Shown here in pieces: positions 7,816-17,137 of a DNA stretch of 64,000 nt. Under the pieces are notes generated by a model that saw nothing but the letters and a program-made list of their open reading frames with translations, was not told where the DNA came from and did no database searches. The stretch is from NCBI RefSeq assembly GCF_025362475.1, contig NZ_JANYGH010000061.1, positions 18,703 through 82,702 on the forward strand, read 5' to 3'. The stretch comes from Mucilaginibacter sp. Its GTDB lineage: Bacteria; Bacteroidota; Bacteroidia; Sphingobacteriales; Sphingobacteriaceae. Made by a program: the position numbers and the translations under genes. Position 1 is the stretch's first letter, and each line of letters opens with the position of its first letter.

Positions 7816-9612
7816 TCAGGGTTTTTTACTGAGCCAAATCCTGTTCAATAATAATTTTTCTTGTTCTTTTGGATGCGCCGTTAAGGTGATGTCATAAAAG
7901 CCTTCTTTAGGAAAAACGAACTCGCCGATCTGGTTATTTACAAATTCATCGGTATAACTGTCATGCGGCTCAACAACTACTTTTCCGGTTGGTTTCAATG
8001 ATTGTAAGCGTTGTTGATCGCCTACACTGATTTTTACCTGCATAGCGGTTTTCGAATTATGGTGGTAGGATAGATCTGCGTTATAGGTTCCCGGGCCTGG
8101 TATGTATACCCGCCAGGTCAATACGCCGGTTTTATCTATAACCAGGTGAGAGGGGCGCAAACCGTCAAATGGCACATTTTTATACGATGACTTTTTCTCC
8201 GAAGTATTAGATCCGGTTAAAGCCGTCCCGTCGAATGTGGATTCAGCTGCTACTTTTTCATCAAGTTCTACCGGCTGCGGATATGTTAAGGCGATGACGG
8301 ACACCAGATGGTCCCCTGCAGCGTTCGGCAACTGGATATGGGTGTACGGGCCTGTTTGAACAAAATTTAAGTTCACCTTGCCGGCATCAGTGATTAGTTC
8401 GGCTTTTTCGGGCTTGGATAAAATTCCTGTTAAGCGCAGTATCCTGTCAAGGGGCCAGTTGTATACCTGAAGGTAAACGATCTGTTTATGATCTAGTGTT
8501 TTTGTCGTGATCCGTCCCCAGTCGTGCTGATCAGGCCGTAAGCCAAGACCTGTACACCCGTAAACAGATTCCCCGTTTTTGTCAAGCCAGGCACCCATTT
8601 CATCCAACCTTGTCTGGTCTTCATAGGGCACCGAGCCATCGGCCCGTGGGCCGATATTTAAAGTGAATCCCCCGTTGAGACTGACATTACCTATAAGCGA
8701 TTGCAGTAATTGGCTGGTGGATTTGTACTCGTTTTCCAGGGCATTATACCCCCATGAATTGGCGATGGTTCCGGATGTTTCCCAGGGGTGACTGGTGTAA
8801 ACCGCTCCCAGCTGGTTATCGCCCATCGTTTCGAAATCAATGCCCGGATAATTTGCCGGTAAACCCAGCCTTGAATTGATTAGGCAAGCTGGTTGTAATT
8901 CATGGATCAGGTTGATCACCTGGTCCAGTTGCTCTTTTTTTACAATCGTTGATTTATAGTCTACCCACATATCAAACCAGATCATGGCAATGTCCCCATA
9001 GTTGGTGAGTAATTCGCGTAGTTGTGGCAAAACTTTGCCCTGCCAGTATTTATTATATTGCTCATCTGTAATACGTCCGGTTATTTCCTGGTTGTGATCC
9101 CAGCCATCCGGATGTTCCCAATCGAGCCAGTGCGAATAATAAAAGCCCAGCTTCATACCATGCTTTTTACAGGCCGCGGCCAGCTCCTTCAGCACATCCC
9201 TGTCTGTACCACTGAGTTTACTCAAGTTGTTAGCGCTTACCTTAGAATTCCAGATAGCGATCCCGTCATGATGTTTCGCGGTAATGAGGATATATTTCAT
9301 GCCGGCCTTTTTAGCCAGCAGCACCCATTGTTCAGGGTCTATTTTATCCCAATCAAACCGTTTGGCTAACCGCACATATTCTGTTTCGGAGATGCGGTTG
9401 CGATAGCGGATCCATTCTGCATAATTATTACCGTTTCTCAAACGTTCGCCTTTCCATATGCCTTCAGCCGCGCTGTATAAGCCCCAGTGAATAAACATGC
9501 CGAACCGGGCATTGGTAAACCATTTGACCTTGTCCTGTTCATCTGATGTAGATTGAGCCTGAACGGCATATACGGTAAAGCATAGCAATAAAGAAAGCAG
9601 CGTACGTTTCAT
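7816..9612 (-). CDS. Alpha-L-fucosidase (GH29)
   Basis: A 598-residue secreted glycosidase that releases alpha-linked L-fucose. The N-terminus (KRTLLSLLLCFTVYAVQAQ) is a signal peptide. The catalytic barrel shows FTNARFGMFIHWGLYS, MKYILITAKHHDGIAIW, GFYYSHWLDWEHPDGW and IAMIWFDMWVD, where the Asp of the WFD motif is the nucleophile. A C-terminal region from about residue 430 looks like a carbohydrate-binding or beta-sandwich extension (TWRVYIPGPGTYNADLSY). I chose the ATG at 9612, preceded by CAAGAAATG. The longer frame to 9678 adds 22 residues that would spoil the signal peptide. It lies beyond a methyltransferase from a SusC/SusD pair on the same strand and is probably the enzyme of that locus. 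Confidence 0.92.
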   Translation of the reverse strand: MKRTLLSLLLCFTVYAVQAQSTSDEQDKVKWFTNARFGMFIHWGLYSAAEGIWKGERLRNGNNYAEWIRYRNRISETEYVRLAKRFDWDKIDPEQWVLLAKKAGMKYILITAKHHDGIAIWNSKVSANNLSKLSGTDRDVLKELAAACKKHGMKLGFYYSHWLDWEHPDGWDHNQEITGRITDEQYNKYWQGKVLPQLRELLTNYGDIAMIWFDMWVDYKSTIVKKEQLDQVINLIHELQPACLINSRLGLPANYPGIDFETMGDNQLGAVYTSHPWETSGTIANSWGYNALENEYKSTSQLLQSLIGNVSLNGGFTLNIGPRADGSVPYEDQTRLDEMGAWLDKNGESVYGCTGLGLRPDQHDWGRITTKTLDHKQIVYLQVYNWPLDRILRLTGILSKPEKAELITDAGKVNLNFVQTGPYTHIQLPNAAGDHLVSVIALTYPQPVELDEKVAAESTFDGTALTGSNTSEKKSSYKNVPFDGLRPSHLVIDKTGVLTWRVYIPGPGTYNADLSYHHNSKTAMQVKISVGDQQRLQSLKPTGKVVVEPHDSYTDEFVNNQIGEFVFPKEGFYDITLTAHPKEQEKLLLNRIWLSKKP

Positions 9613-9758
9613 CATTTCTTGATGTATAGGTATTTGACAATTAAGACGTTTATAATGGTTTATAAAAATACGAATCACTTATAGTTTAAAACTTCGCAAA
9701 ATTATCATTTAATTCAGCGGGATTGGCACTGCTGGGATCAGCAGGCATATCAAAACGC

Positions 9759-10259
9759 TCATCGCTGAATAAGCGCGGCGTAGATCTTTGCACGGTTATA
9801 GGCGGATGGGCGCTCGGCCAGTTTGGTGATCTGGTTGTAGCCCAGCGCTGTAAACAAGGTGTTAAGACTCGTGAAGGAAAGGGGATAGGGTACCCAGGGA
9901 TTGGCACTGTCCGTATCGTATTCAACAATCAGAAAAGCCGGAGATTCCGAAAAATAGGCCTCGAGCTTAGCAATAATTTTTTTCTTGTCCCGCACATAAT
10001 GGAGCGAATTGGCCATCATTATGCCATCGAGACCGGCTAATTTCAGGTCATCCGTTTCAAAATTGGCCATGGTAAAATTCACCGGAATATCCAGGTGCTG
10101 GATTTGCCGGTCAACAGCCCAGATCTCACTTCCCGCCGGCAAAAGGTAAAGAAGCGCCCCGGTAAACGTTCCTCCGCCGCAGCCCAAATCAGCCCAGCGT
10201 TGCGCTGAATCGGCCGTAATTCCTTTACTGATCAGCGCTATAGCGTCGGTTTGTTTCAT
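9759..10259 (-). CDS. Class I SAM-dependent methyltransferase
   Basis: A 166-residue protein with the SAM-binding motif I WADLGCGGGTFTGALLYLLP at about residues 24-43, an acidic motif II (IWAVDRQ), and DGIMMANSLHYVRDKKKIIAKL as motif IV and the following helix, typical of small Rossmann methyltransferases of the ubiquinone/menaquinone-like group. The acceptor is not evident. Two starts are possible: GTG at 10292 and ATG at 10259. I prefer the ATG because family members begin close to 'MKQTDAIALI'. It sits between the SusD gene and the fucosidase with its own gaps on both sides, so co-transcription with them is uncertain. Confidence 0.8.
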   Translation of the reverse strand: MKQTDAIALISKGITADSAQRWADLGCGGGTFTGALLYLLPAGSEIWAVDRQIQHLDIPVNFTMANFETDDLKLAGLDGIMMANSLHYVRDKKKIIAKLEAYFSESPAFLIVEYDTDSANPWVPYPLSFTSLNTLFTALGYNQITKLAERPSAYNRAKIYAALIQR

Positions 10260-10292
10260 GCTTTTAAAATTCTCGATATCAAAAATAAGCAC

Positions 10293-10647
10293 TTAGCCAG
10301 GGATACTATCTTTGCGCTCCAATAATTTTGACGGTTTACTGTCTTTTCCCACGATCCTGTTCATCGACAAGATATATATAGTGATGTATTGGGAAATGAG
10401 TTGGACAAGGGATGGCATATCGGGTAAACCATAGCTATATTGGTTAAAATTTTAAAGGGGAAGTGGCGCTTGATGCCAGTTTACCCATGGCGGAATAACC
10501 GTTTGCTAATTACTGTTCCAGGAAATTTCTGCGGCTTATAAAAAATTTATAGATGACGGCTTTCGCATGTTCTGAAAAAAGAATAAGTGGCGATTTGTGA
10601 ATAGCAGCACTTTGTAAAGCACCACCAACGCGAATAAGACGGATTAA
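10293..10647. other. Intergenic region between the methyltransferase and the SusD gene
   Basis: About 390 bases without a convincing gene. A plus-strand TATCTTTG (10307-10314) matches the Bacteroidota -7 box but no plus-strand gene follows. One plus-strand frame contains a thioredoxin-fold-like scrap (DGLLSFPTILFIDK near 10334) and another around 10516-10620 reads ISAAYKKFIDDGFRMF, a stop, then KKNKWRFVNSSTL. Both may be worn gene remains but are too short to name. Confidence 0.4.
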
Positions 10648-10680
10648 ATACAGCTGCGCCGGCTTGCGGCACAGCTGTAT
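10648..10680 (-). terminator. Hairpin terminator after the SusD gene of the fucosidase locus
   Basis: Arms 10648-10660 and 10668-10680 pair over 13 positions with one mismatch and a 7-base loop. It begins 9 bases beyond the SusD stop codon on the minus strand and is followed there by a short T/A-rich stretch. Confidence 0.7.
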
Positions 10681-10689
10681 TTAAGTTTA

Positions 10690-12450
10690 TTACCAGTTAG
10701 GGTTTTGCTTTAAGTTTGGATTAAGCAACAGGTCTTGGGTGGGCAGGGGAAATAAATAATCCCTGGCTTCATTGAATTTTTTAGGGGTGCTGGGGTTGAT
10801 CACAATGTTGCCCCCGGCTGTTCCGTTCTCGAGGGAAACATCAGTTCCCAGTTTTAAGAACTGCGCGTTAGGAATATTGGGCTGATCGCCGGTGTAAATG
10901 ACCAGATCTGTTTTGCCATCCCTGTCAAGATCATAACTGCCAGCTCCTGGAAAATAGGCGCCCTTAAACTGATCGGTAAGCAGGTGTCCTTCTTTCCATC
11001 TCATCAGGTCATTATACCTAAATCCTTCCATCACCAGTTCAATACGACGTTCACGCCGAATCTCCAGTATCACTCCCATATTTGAGCCGGTTACATTTTT
11101 ATATTGTGAAGCTAAATAAGGATCAGGGGAGATGTTTGATGTGGCCATAATCATTCCGGGCATACCCACACGATCCCTTAGTTTCTTAACCGATTTATCC
11201 AGATCAGCCTGTGTTAAAGTTCCCAGTTCCGCTTTCGCTTCGGCATAGTTTAACAACACTTCGGCATATCTGAAAATGGGCAGCGGATTTGGCGATTTGC
11301 CATTGGCGTCGTTCGCCGCGGCTGTTACAAACTTGGTGAGCTGGTAACCGGTTACTGTACCTGAATAGGAAGGGGCAAGTACATTGGTGCCATCAATACG
11401 CTTATATCCGGGTGTACGTATGGTTTGGGCTAACCGGGGATCCCTGTCTTTGGTTTCGTCGGCAAACTGCATGGTTGCATATCCTGCTTTGTCTGTAAAT
11501 CGGGACCCATCTTTCATAAGGTAGCTATTTACCAGGCGTTTTTCCAGTCCTGGCTTACCAAATGATGGTGAAACGGTGTAATAATTAACGTTGTGCGTTA
11601 GCTGCAGGCTGGCGCTGTAAGGCCTTGCCAGGATCACTTCCGTGGTATTTACATTCAAAGCGCTGAACAGATCGGTGTAAGCCTTATCGGCTGAACTGCT
11701 GTAAACGGTGTAAGGGCCCTGGTCTATAACTTGCGCCGCTGCATCTGCAGAGGCTTTCAGGAATTTTTCGGCGTCGGGAAGTTTAAACTCCGTGTGGTAC
11801 TTGCGGAATGTGCCTTCAAATAAACCTAACCTTGATTTAAGGGCCAGTGCTGTCCACTTACTCACCTCAACGGGCGATTGTGTTACCGGTAAATGCGCTA
11901 TGGCAAAATCTATATCATTCAGTACAGAGTCCATGACCAAAGTACGGGGATCCCGGGCCTTGGTTAGCGCCGTATTGTCTGTAGCATCAATAGGTTTAGA
12001 ATACCAGGGCACATCGCCAAAGTGGGATACCATATTGGCATAAAAATATGCCCTGAAAAATTTGGCTACAGCTACATATTTATCAGTAATGGTTGGGCTA
12101 AGTCCTCCACGGCTGTAATTCTGGAGGAAATAGTTAACATTACGCAAGTTATCCCAGGTCCAACCACCACCTGAAACGGGTACCAGGCGATTGCCGGTAA
12201 CTTTCTGGTCAAGCGAGTTTAACACTATGTTGTCGCTATTTTCTCCGTACAGACTGGTAAAACCGTTATCCTCGTAATCAGAATAAGGTAGCATTTTATC
12301 ATAAAATGATAGTACGTAAAGCCGAAGCTCATTTTCTGAGTTGAAGCTTTTGTCCGGAGATATCTGGGAAAGCGGTTCCCGGTCAAGTGATTTGGAGCAG
12401 GCAGACAGCAGCAGCATGCCCGCGAAAGCCATGTATAAGATCTTTTTCAT
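10690..12450 (-). CDS. SusD/RagB-type outer-membrane glycan-binding lipoprotein
   Basis: A 586-residue surface lipoprotein. The lipobox LLLSAC puts the lipidated cysteine at residue 18. The SusD fold is supported by SLDREPLSQISPDKSF at the N-terminus, the TPR-like core (VAVAKFFRAYFYANMVSHFGDVPWYSKP), the FRYAEVLLNYAEAKAELG helix, ILEIRRERRIELVMEGFRYNDLMRWKEG, and a C-terminal YLFPLPTQDLLLNPNLKQNPNW, the usual ending. It would sit on top of the SusC barrel and hand glycans to it. The start at 12450 is the ATG just before the signal sequence; a longer frame to 12477 would overlap the end of SusC. It is 13 bases downstream of SusC in the same transcript. Confidence 0.94.
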   Translation of the reverse strand: MKKILYMAFAGMLLLSACSKSLDREPLSQISPDKSFNSENELRLYVLSFYDKMLPYSDYEDNGFTSLYGENSDNIVLNSLDQKVTGNRLVPVSGGGWTWDNLRNVNYFLQNYSRGGLSPTITDKYVAVAKFFRAYFYANMVSHFGDVPWYSKPIDATDNTALTKARDPRTLVMDSVLNDIDFAIAHLPVTQSPVEVSKWTALALKSRLGLFEGTFRKYHTEFKLPDAEKFLKASADAAAQVIDQGPYTVYSSSADKAYTDLFSALNVNTTEVILARPYSASLQLTHNVNYYTVSPSFGKPGLEKRLVNSYLMKDGSRFTDKAGYATMQFADETKDRDPRLAQTIRTPGYKRIDGTNVLAPSYSGTVTGYQLTKFVTAAANDANGKSPNPLPIFRYAEVLLNYAEAKAELGTLTQADLDKSVKKLRDRVGMPGMIMATSNISPDPYLASQYKNVTGSNMGVILEIRRERRIELVMEGFRYNDLMRWKEGHLLTDQFKGAYFPGAGSYDLDRDGKTDLVIYTGDQPNIPNAQFLKLGTDVSLENGTAGGNIVINPSTPKKFNEARDYLFPLPTQDLLLNPNLKQNPNW

Positions 12451-12463
12451 GTGTGTTTCTTTG

Positions 12464-15400
12464 TTAAAAGGTGACATCTAATCCCAGGGTGTAGGTCTTC
12501 ATGAAAGGATACCCCCTGGCGCCAATATCCGAGGCATCAGGTGTGATCGCTTCCGGGTCGATATATTTGGATTTGAGTTTGGTTAGGGTGAACAGGTTTT
12601 GGCCGGTAAAGAAAAAACGCATGCGTTCAATTTTCCACTTTTTAATGATGTGGGAAGGCAGGTTATAGCCCAGTGTCGCGTTCTTTAATTTGATATAGGC
12701 CAGGTTCTGCAGGTACTTGTCGTTGTTGTAATATAGCTCGCCCCCTGAATATGCCGCGTAACCCCTGTTTAAAGGGAAATATGAGTTAGGGTTTTGTGGT
12801 GTCCATAATTTGCTCTCGTAATCTTTAGGGATAAAAGACGAATATGGTCTGCCTAAAGTACCCCAGAACATACCTGCCTCTGTATTAGGATACCAGTTTT
12901 GTTTGCCTATTCCCTGGAAAAATAGCGAAAGATCGAAATTGCCATAGTTGAAACCGGCATTGATGCCAAAAGAATAGCGGGGCAATGAATTGCCGATCTT
13001 TTTCAAGTCGCCATGGTCGGCCACTGTATTCTTGCCATCGTTGATCACGCCGTCGCCATTGGTATCCTTAAATTTCAGATCGCCCGCATGCAATTGCGCC
13101 CATTCTCCGGGCGAACCGGTACGCTGGCCGTCAACATAGTCCTGGTTGATCTTCCAGTTTTTAGCTTCCTCGTCTGATTTAAAAAAGCCATCAATACTGT
13201 AGCCCCACATTTCGCCGAGCTGTTGCCCTACGTAAAAGTTGTTAAGCAAACCGTTGGGGTTGTCAAACCTGGTGATCTTCGCTTTATAATCCGATAATAC
13301 GATCCCGAAGTTATAGCCAAAGGGCTTATTCATGATGGTTCCATTGTCCTTCCAGTTGATGGTGATATCCCAGCCTTTGGTATCCAGGTCGCCGGCGTTT
13401 TGCTTTGGAGAATCCGCGCCGAATACCGATGGTAATGTTTTACCATTGATCAGCATATTGGTGGTTTTGCGGTCATACCAGTCAAATGATGTTTGCAGCC
13501 GGTTATTGAAGAAAGCCATATCTGTACCCAGGTTAAGGGAAGTTGATTTTTCCCAGGTGAAATCTGGCACAACCGGTTTTGGCGAGCTTAAGGTTTGTTG
13601 CTGGGTGCCATTCACAATCCATTTGGAAAGGGCAGAGGTAATAACCGGGATATAAGGGTACAGGTTACTGTTGCCTGTGCCTACATCCTGGTTACCTAAT
13701 GAACCGTAGGAGGCCCGGAACTTAAACTCGGATACGGCGGGTTTAAGCACGTTGAAGAAATCTTCTTCACTAACGCGCCATCCTGCTGATACCGAAGGAA
13801 AGAAACCAAAACGGCTTTTGGTTGGGAAGCGGGAAGTACCATCATATCTGCCATTAACTTCCAGCAGGTATTTGCTTTTATAGTCATAATTGATTCTGCC
13901 GAAATAACCCAGCAAGGCCCATTCGCTGGCACTGCCGCCGGCCTGCTGTGCTCCTGTACCCAGGTCTATCTGGTTCAGGTCTTCTGACAGGAGGTTCTGG
14001 CGTTGGGTGCTGTTTGATTTGTAGTTCTGCAATTCATAATTGTATCCCCCTGTGATCTTAAAGTTATGATCTTTTATTTTTTGCTCGTAGGTTGCGTAAA
14101 TATTTACGGAATGATGCTGGTTCAGCTGCGTACTTTCTTTTAACTGGTCATAACCTTCATAGTTGATCACTCCCGGGTTAATTGACCATGGGATTAGTGT
14201 TTTACGCTGAAAATCGGAGTAGGGGCTCAGCTGGAAGGAGTAAACGCCATTTAATACCAGTCCCTTGGTGATCTGCGCGTTAAAGCCAAGGGCGTTGGTG
14301 ATGTCGTAACTTTTGGTACCGCCAAGGCTTTTGCCATTCTGTAAGTCGGCATATTCATTTGCACCATAGTTATTAAGGTTTGTGCGGTACGTAAAAGTTC
14401 CGTCTGGATTTTGCGGAACATAAGCGGCCATGGCATGATTATATAAACCAGGGTTATTGGAGTTGTAGCCATTGGCAGGCCAAACATAATCGTTGGCGGC
14501 AAACTGCGTATTGGAAAAGGCGGTCAGCCATTTAGATAGGTGCGCATTGACCTTGGCCCTGAAATTATAAGCATTATAAACATCTTCCCGCAGGTCCGAC
14601 TGGTAGATGCCTTTTTGCTGGTAATATCTGCCCGATAGTAAAAAATCTACCTTATCATTGCCTCCGGTAATACTTAAATGATGTTCCATAGCTGGTGTGG
14701 TGTTCCTGAACAGGAAATGCCACCAGTCTGTATTGCCGTAATATACATACTGGTTCTGCCCGTTTCGGTTTTGTATAACTACCGATGGCAGGGATTTATC
14801 GGTTTGCCTTAACTTAAGCTGGGCATAATCATCGGCGGTATAACCGCTGTAACTGTTACCAACGTTGCGGGAAAATGCTTCGTCAACCAGTTTCATCTGC
14901 GTGTAACCATCGGTTATAAAATCGGTTTTGGTAGCCACCTGTTGCAGGCTGAAATTGCTTCCGAAATTGATGGATACTTTTCCGTTTTTTGCTTTTTTGG
15001 TGGTGATGAGAATCACCCCGAAAGCCGCCCTTGCGCCGTATATGGCAGATGAGGCCGCATCTTTTAAAACTGATACCGTTTCCACATCATGCGGGTTGAT
15101 CATGTTCACGTCGCCCGGAACGCCATCGATCAATACCAGCGGTGATCCGCTGACGTTGGTGATAGAGGCATAACCACGCACGTTGAATTTTCCCTGGCTG
15201 CCGGGGTGACCGTCGCCGAAAGTGATGTTAAGGTTTGGGATAGCACCTTGTAAAGCCTGTGCGATACCCGCTACTGGCCGGTCGTCAAACACTTTAGAAT
15301 CTACCTGGCTAACCGCTCCGGTCAGGTTCACCTTTTTTTGCGTGCCGTAACCAACAACTACAACTTCATTTAGTCCGTTTGAAGCCGGTAACAGTTGGGC

Positions 15401-16003
15401 ATCCAGGGCGGTTGTTTCGCTGGCTTTGATGATTACATGTTCAAATCGCCTGCTTTGATAGGAGATGTAACTTATTTCCACGGAATAATCACCCGCGGGA
15501 GCTTGTAGCAGATAATTTCCGTTGTCGTCACTTTGAATCCCTTTGTTCAGCTCCAAGATCCTGATCGTAGCGCCGGGTAGGTACAGGCCTTTTTCGTCGG
15601 TGATCCTACCGCTAAGTTTGCCTGGCTGTTGTTGTTTGATCCCGGCGCTGCTGAGCATGTTGATCACCACAATGCCGTTTACCTCTTTAAACCCAAGCGA
15701 GCGTGGGGTAAGTAGCTTTTTAAGTACATTTTCCAGGGTTTCGTTCCTGAAATTGAGGCTGACGCCCGTATACCTGCTGATGAGCTGGCGGTCGTAGGCG
15801 AAGTTGATGCTGCTTTGCTCCTGTAGTTCATGGATGGCAGCTTCCATGGACGCGTTCCTGATATCGACAGAAACCCTTTTTTCGAGGATCTGCCCGCTGC
15901 TGGCATGCGCCGGAAGCAGGAGGGAAGCAGTTGTGATTACCGTAAGTAACACAAAAGTGAATCTCATTGCTTTAATGATAACTTGATTAAAATTTAATTT
16001 CAT
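12464..16003 (-). CDS. SusC/RagA-type TonB-linked outer-membrane transporter with STN signalling domain
   Basis: A 1179-residue TonB-dependent importer. After the signal peptide (MRFTFVLLTVITTASLLLPAHA) comes an STN (secretin/TonB N-terminal) domain at about residues 40-115 (RVSVDIRNASMEAAIHELQ...FKEVNGIVVINML), a carboxypeptidase-regulatory-like domain (LSGRITDEKGLYLPGATIRI), the SusC signature LNEVVVVGYGTQKKVNLTGAV, the plug, and a long barrel ending TYTLGLDVTF. The STN domain is the part that touches a FecR anti-sigma factor, and a FecR gene and an ECF sigma gene lie directly upstream, so ligand binding probably controls the locus. I chose the ATG at 16003 (MKLNFNQVIIKAMR), the usual form of these N-termini. 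Confidence 0.95.
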   Translation of the reverse strand: MKLNFNQVIIKAMRFTFVLLTVITTASLLLPAHASSGQILEKRVSVDIRNASMEAAIHELQEQSSINFAYDRQLISRYTGVSLNFRNETLENVLKKLLTPRSLGFKEVNGIVVINMLSSAGIKQQQPGKLSGRITDEKGLYLPGATIRILELNKGIQSDDNGNYLLQAPAGDYSVEISYISYQSRRFEHVIIKASETTALDAQLLPASNGLNEVVVVGYGTQKKVNLTGAVSQVDSKVFDDRPVAGIAQALQGAIPNLNITFGDGHPGSQGKFNVRGYASITNVSGSPLVLIDGVPGDVNMINPHDVETVSVLKDAASSAIYGARAAFGVILITTKKAKNGKVSINFGSNFSLQQVATKTDFITDGYTQMKLVDEAFSRNVGNSYSGYTADDYAQLKLRQTDKSLPSVVIQNRNGQNQYVYYGNTDWWHFLFRNTTPAMEHHLSITGGNDKVDFLLSGRYYQQKGIYQSDLREDVYNAYNFRAKVNAHLSKWLTAFSNTQFAANDYVWPANGYNSNNPGLYNHAMAAYVPQNPDGTFTYRTNLNNYGANEYADLQNGKSLGGTKSYDITNALGFNAQITKGLVLNGVYSFQLSPYSDFQRKTLIPWSINPGVINYEGYDQLKESTQLNQHHSVNIYATYEQKIKDHNFKITGGYNYELQNYKSNSTQRQNLLSEDLNQIDLGTGAQQAGGSASEWALLGYFGRINYDYKSKYLLEVNGRYDGTSRFPTKSRFGFFPSVSAGWRVSEEDFFNVLKPAVSEFKFRASYGSLGNQDVGTGNSNLYPYIPVITSALSKWIVNGTQQQTLSSPKPVVPDFTWEKSTSLNLGTDMAFFNNRLQTSFDWYDRKTTNMLINGKTLPSVFGADSPKQNAGDLDTKGWDITINWKDNGTIMNKPFGYNFGIVLSDYKAKITRFDNPNGLLNNFYVGQQLGEMWGYSIDGFFKSDEEAKNWKINQDYVDGQRTGSPGEWAQLHAGDLKFKDTNGDGVINDGKNTVADHGDLKKIGNSLPRYSFGINAGFNYGNFDLSLFFQGIGKQNWYPNTEAGMFWGTLGRPYSSFIPKDYESKLWTPQNPNSYFPLNRGYAAYSGGELYYNNDKYLQNLAYIKLKNATLGYNLPSHIIKKWKIERMRFFFTGQNLFTLTKLKSKYIDPEAITPDASDIGARGYPFMKTYTLGLDVTF

Positions 16004-16064
16004 ACATTGTATGGCTTTTGATTGTGAAAGATTTGAAGCATTGCCGGTGATCCGGCTTTTAAAG

Positions 16065-16091
16065 GAGATGGTTGTTTGCAGCAACCGTCTC
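16065..16091 (-). terminator. Hairpin between FecR and SusC genes (terminator or attenuator)
   Basis: Arms 16065-16074 and 16082-16091 pair over 10 positions with one mismatch and a 7-base loop. On the minus strand it begins 8 bases after the FecR stop codon and is followed by a short T/A run. It would separate sigma/anti-sigma transcription from the strongly expressed susCD pair, whose promoter should lie between 16064 and 16004. Confidence 0.6.
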
Positions 16092-16099
16092 TCTTTGTT

Positions 16100-17059
16100 T
16101 TATCGGAAAATTTCTATGGTGTCCCTCCTTTGTTTAATTTTTAAATGATGTATGGCTGTAATAACTTCAAGGGCTTTGAGCGCCGGCATAGAAGTGCTGA
16201 GTGTGGTAGTGAAGTGGTTTAAGAACACGCGTTTTTCATTGGTTGAAATATGCAGCCCGTAATTCTTCTCCATTAAAATGGCCATCTCGGCAAAGCTGGC
16301 ATCGTTTAATACCATGTTGCCTTGCTGCCATGTTGAAGTTTGTTGATCAAGTGATGATACCGTAAGGCGTGCCTGTTTTTTATCGAACACCAACTGCTGA
16401 TTATTGACCAGGTATTGTGTTGCTTTATTTTTAAGCATTACACCCACTTTACCATGAGTAACCCCAACTGATAATTTATTAAGCGCGCTATAGGCACGTA
16501 TATTAAAAGCAGTACCCAATACCTGGGTGGTTAAGGGACCGCTCTTGATGATAAAGGGGTGATTAATGTCGTGTTTTACATCAAAAAAAGCTTCGCCGTC
16601 TTCAATAATTACATTTCTTGCTGATTTAAAGCTATTGGCTATGCGGATAGAGGAACTGCTATTTAAAGTAATAACAGTACCGTCGGGCAAATTAACCCGT
16701 TTGCGTTGACCCGTTTGGGTGCTGATGGTACTATAGCCTGTTATTGCTAAAGTTGATTTTTTTTCGGGTTGACTATGTTTCCAGAAAAGAAACCCTGCGG
16801 AACTTATCAGCAGCATGGTAGCCGCGATTTTTAACCATTGGTAGTTTATACTTTTAACAGCAGCGCCATTATTGTTAAGTTGAGGCATGACGGATAGCCA
16901 GATGTCCTCTTTAATTTGCTGCTCCTTTTCTCTGTCCAGGACAACCGGTAATTCTTCATCCAGGTTATTGTACCAGGCATCTATCTTATTATTTTCGGCC
17001 GGCGAGGTTTTGCTTGCTAAGTAGCGTTTAAATATTTCCCTTATTTTAAGGATGTCCAT
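16100..17059 (-). CDS. FecR-family anti-sigma factor
   Basis: A 319-residue inner-membrane protein. The cytosolic N-terminus (MDILKIREIFKRYLASKTSPAE...WYN) is followed by one membrane helix at about residues 90-108 (WLKIAATMLLISSAGFLFW) and a periplasmic FecR domain (TGQRKRVNLPDGTVITLNSSSSI, GEAFFDVKHD, FIIKSGPLTTQVLGTAFNIRAY) plus a C-terminal DUF4974/STN-like part (NDASFAEMAILMEKNYGLHIS). It would hold the ECF sigma factor inactive until the STN domain of the SusC partner reports substrate. It stands 78 bases after the sigma gene on the same strand. Confidence 0.93.
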   Translation of the reverse strand: MDILKIREIFKRYLASKTSPAENNKIDAWYNNLDEELPVVLDREKEQQIKEDIWLSVMPQLNNNGAAVKSINYQWLKIAATMLLISSAGFLFWKHSQPEKKSTLAITGYSTISTQTGQRKRVNLPDGTVITLNSSSSIRIANSFKSARNVIIEDGEAFFDVKHDINHPFIIKSGPLTTQVLGTAFNIRAYSALNKLSVGVTHGKVGVMLKNKATQYLVNNQQLVFDKKQARLTVSSLDQQTSTWQQGNMVLNDASFAEMAILMEKNYGLHISTNEKRVFLNHFTTTLSTSMPALKALEVITAIHHLKIKQRRDTIEIFR

Positions 17060-17137
17060 GAGCAGTGCTTTTGACCTATTATCTAAGCAAACAGCTTTTG
17101 GTACTATACGCGATGTGTTAAGTCTGTATTAAGTTTT

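Noticed and set aside
10331..10432. Thioredoxin-like scrap (SFPTILFIDK) in the gap before the SusD gene
   Set aside because: Only about ten residues resemble a TlpA-type strand and helix; no CxxC or further fold elements follow, so I cannot support a named relic.
10516..10620. Possible coding relic reading ISAAYKKFIDDGFRMF, stop, KKNKWRFVNSSTL
   Set aside because: The text looks protein-like around one stop codon, but I do not recognise a family and the frame is short.
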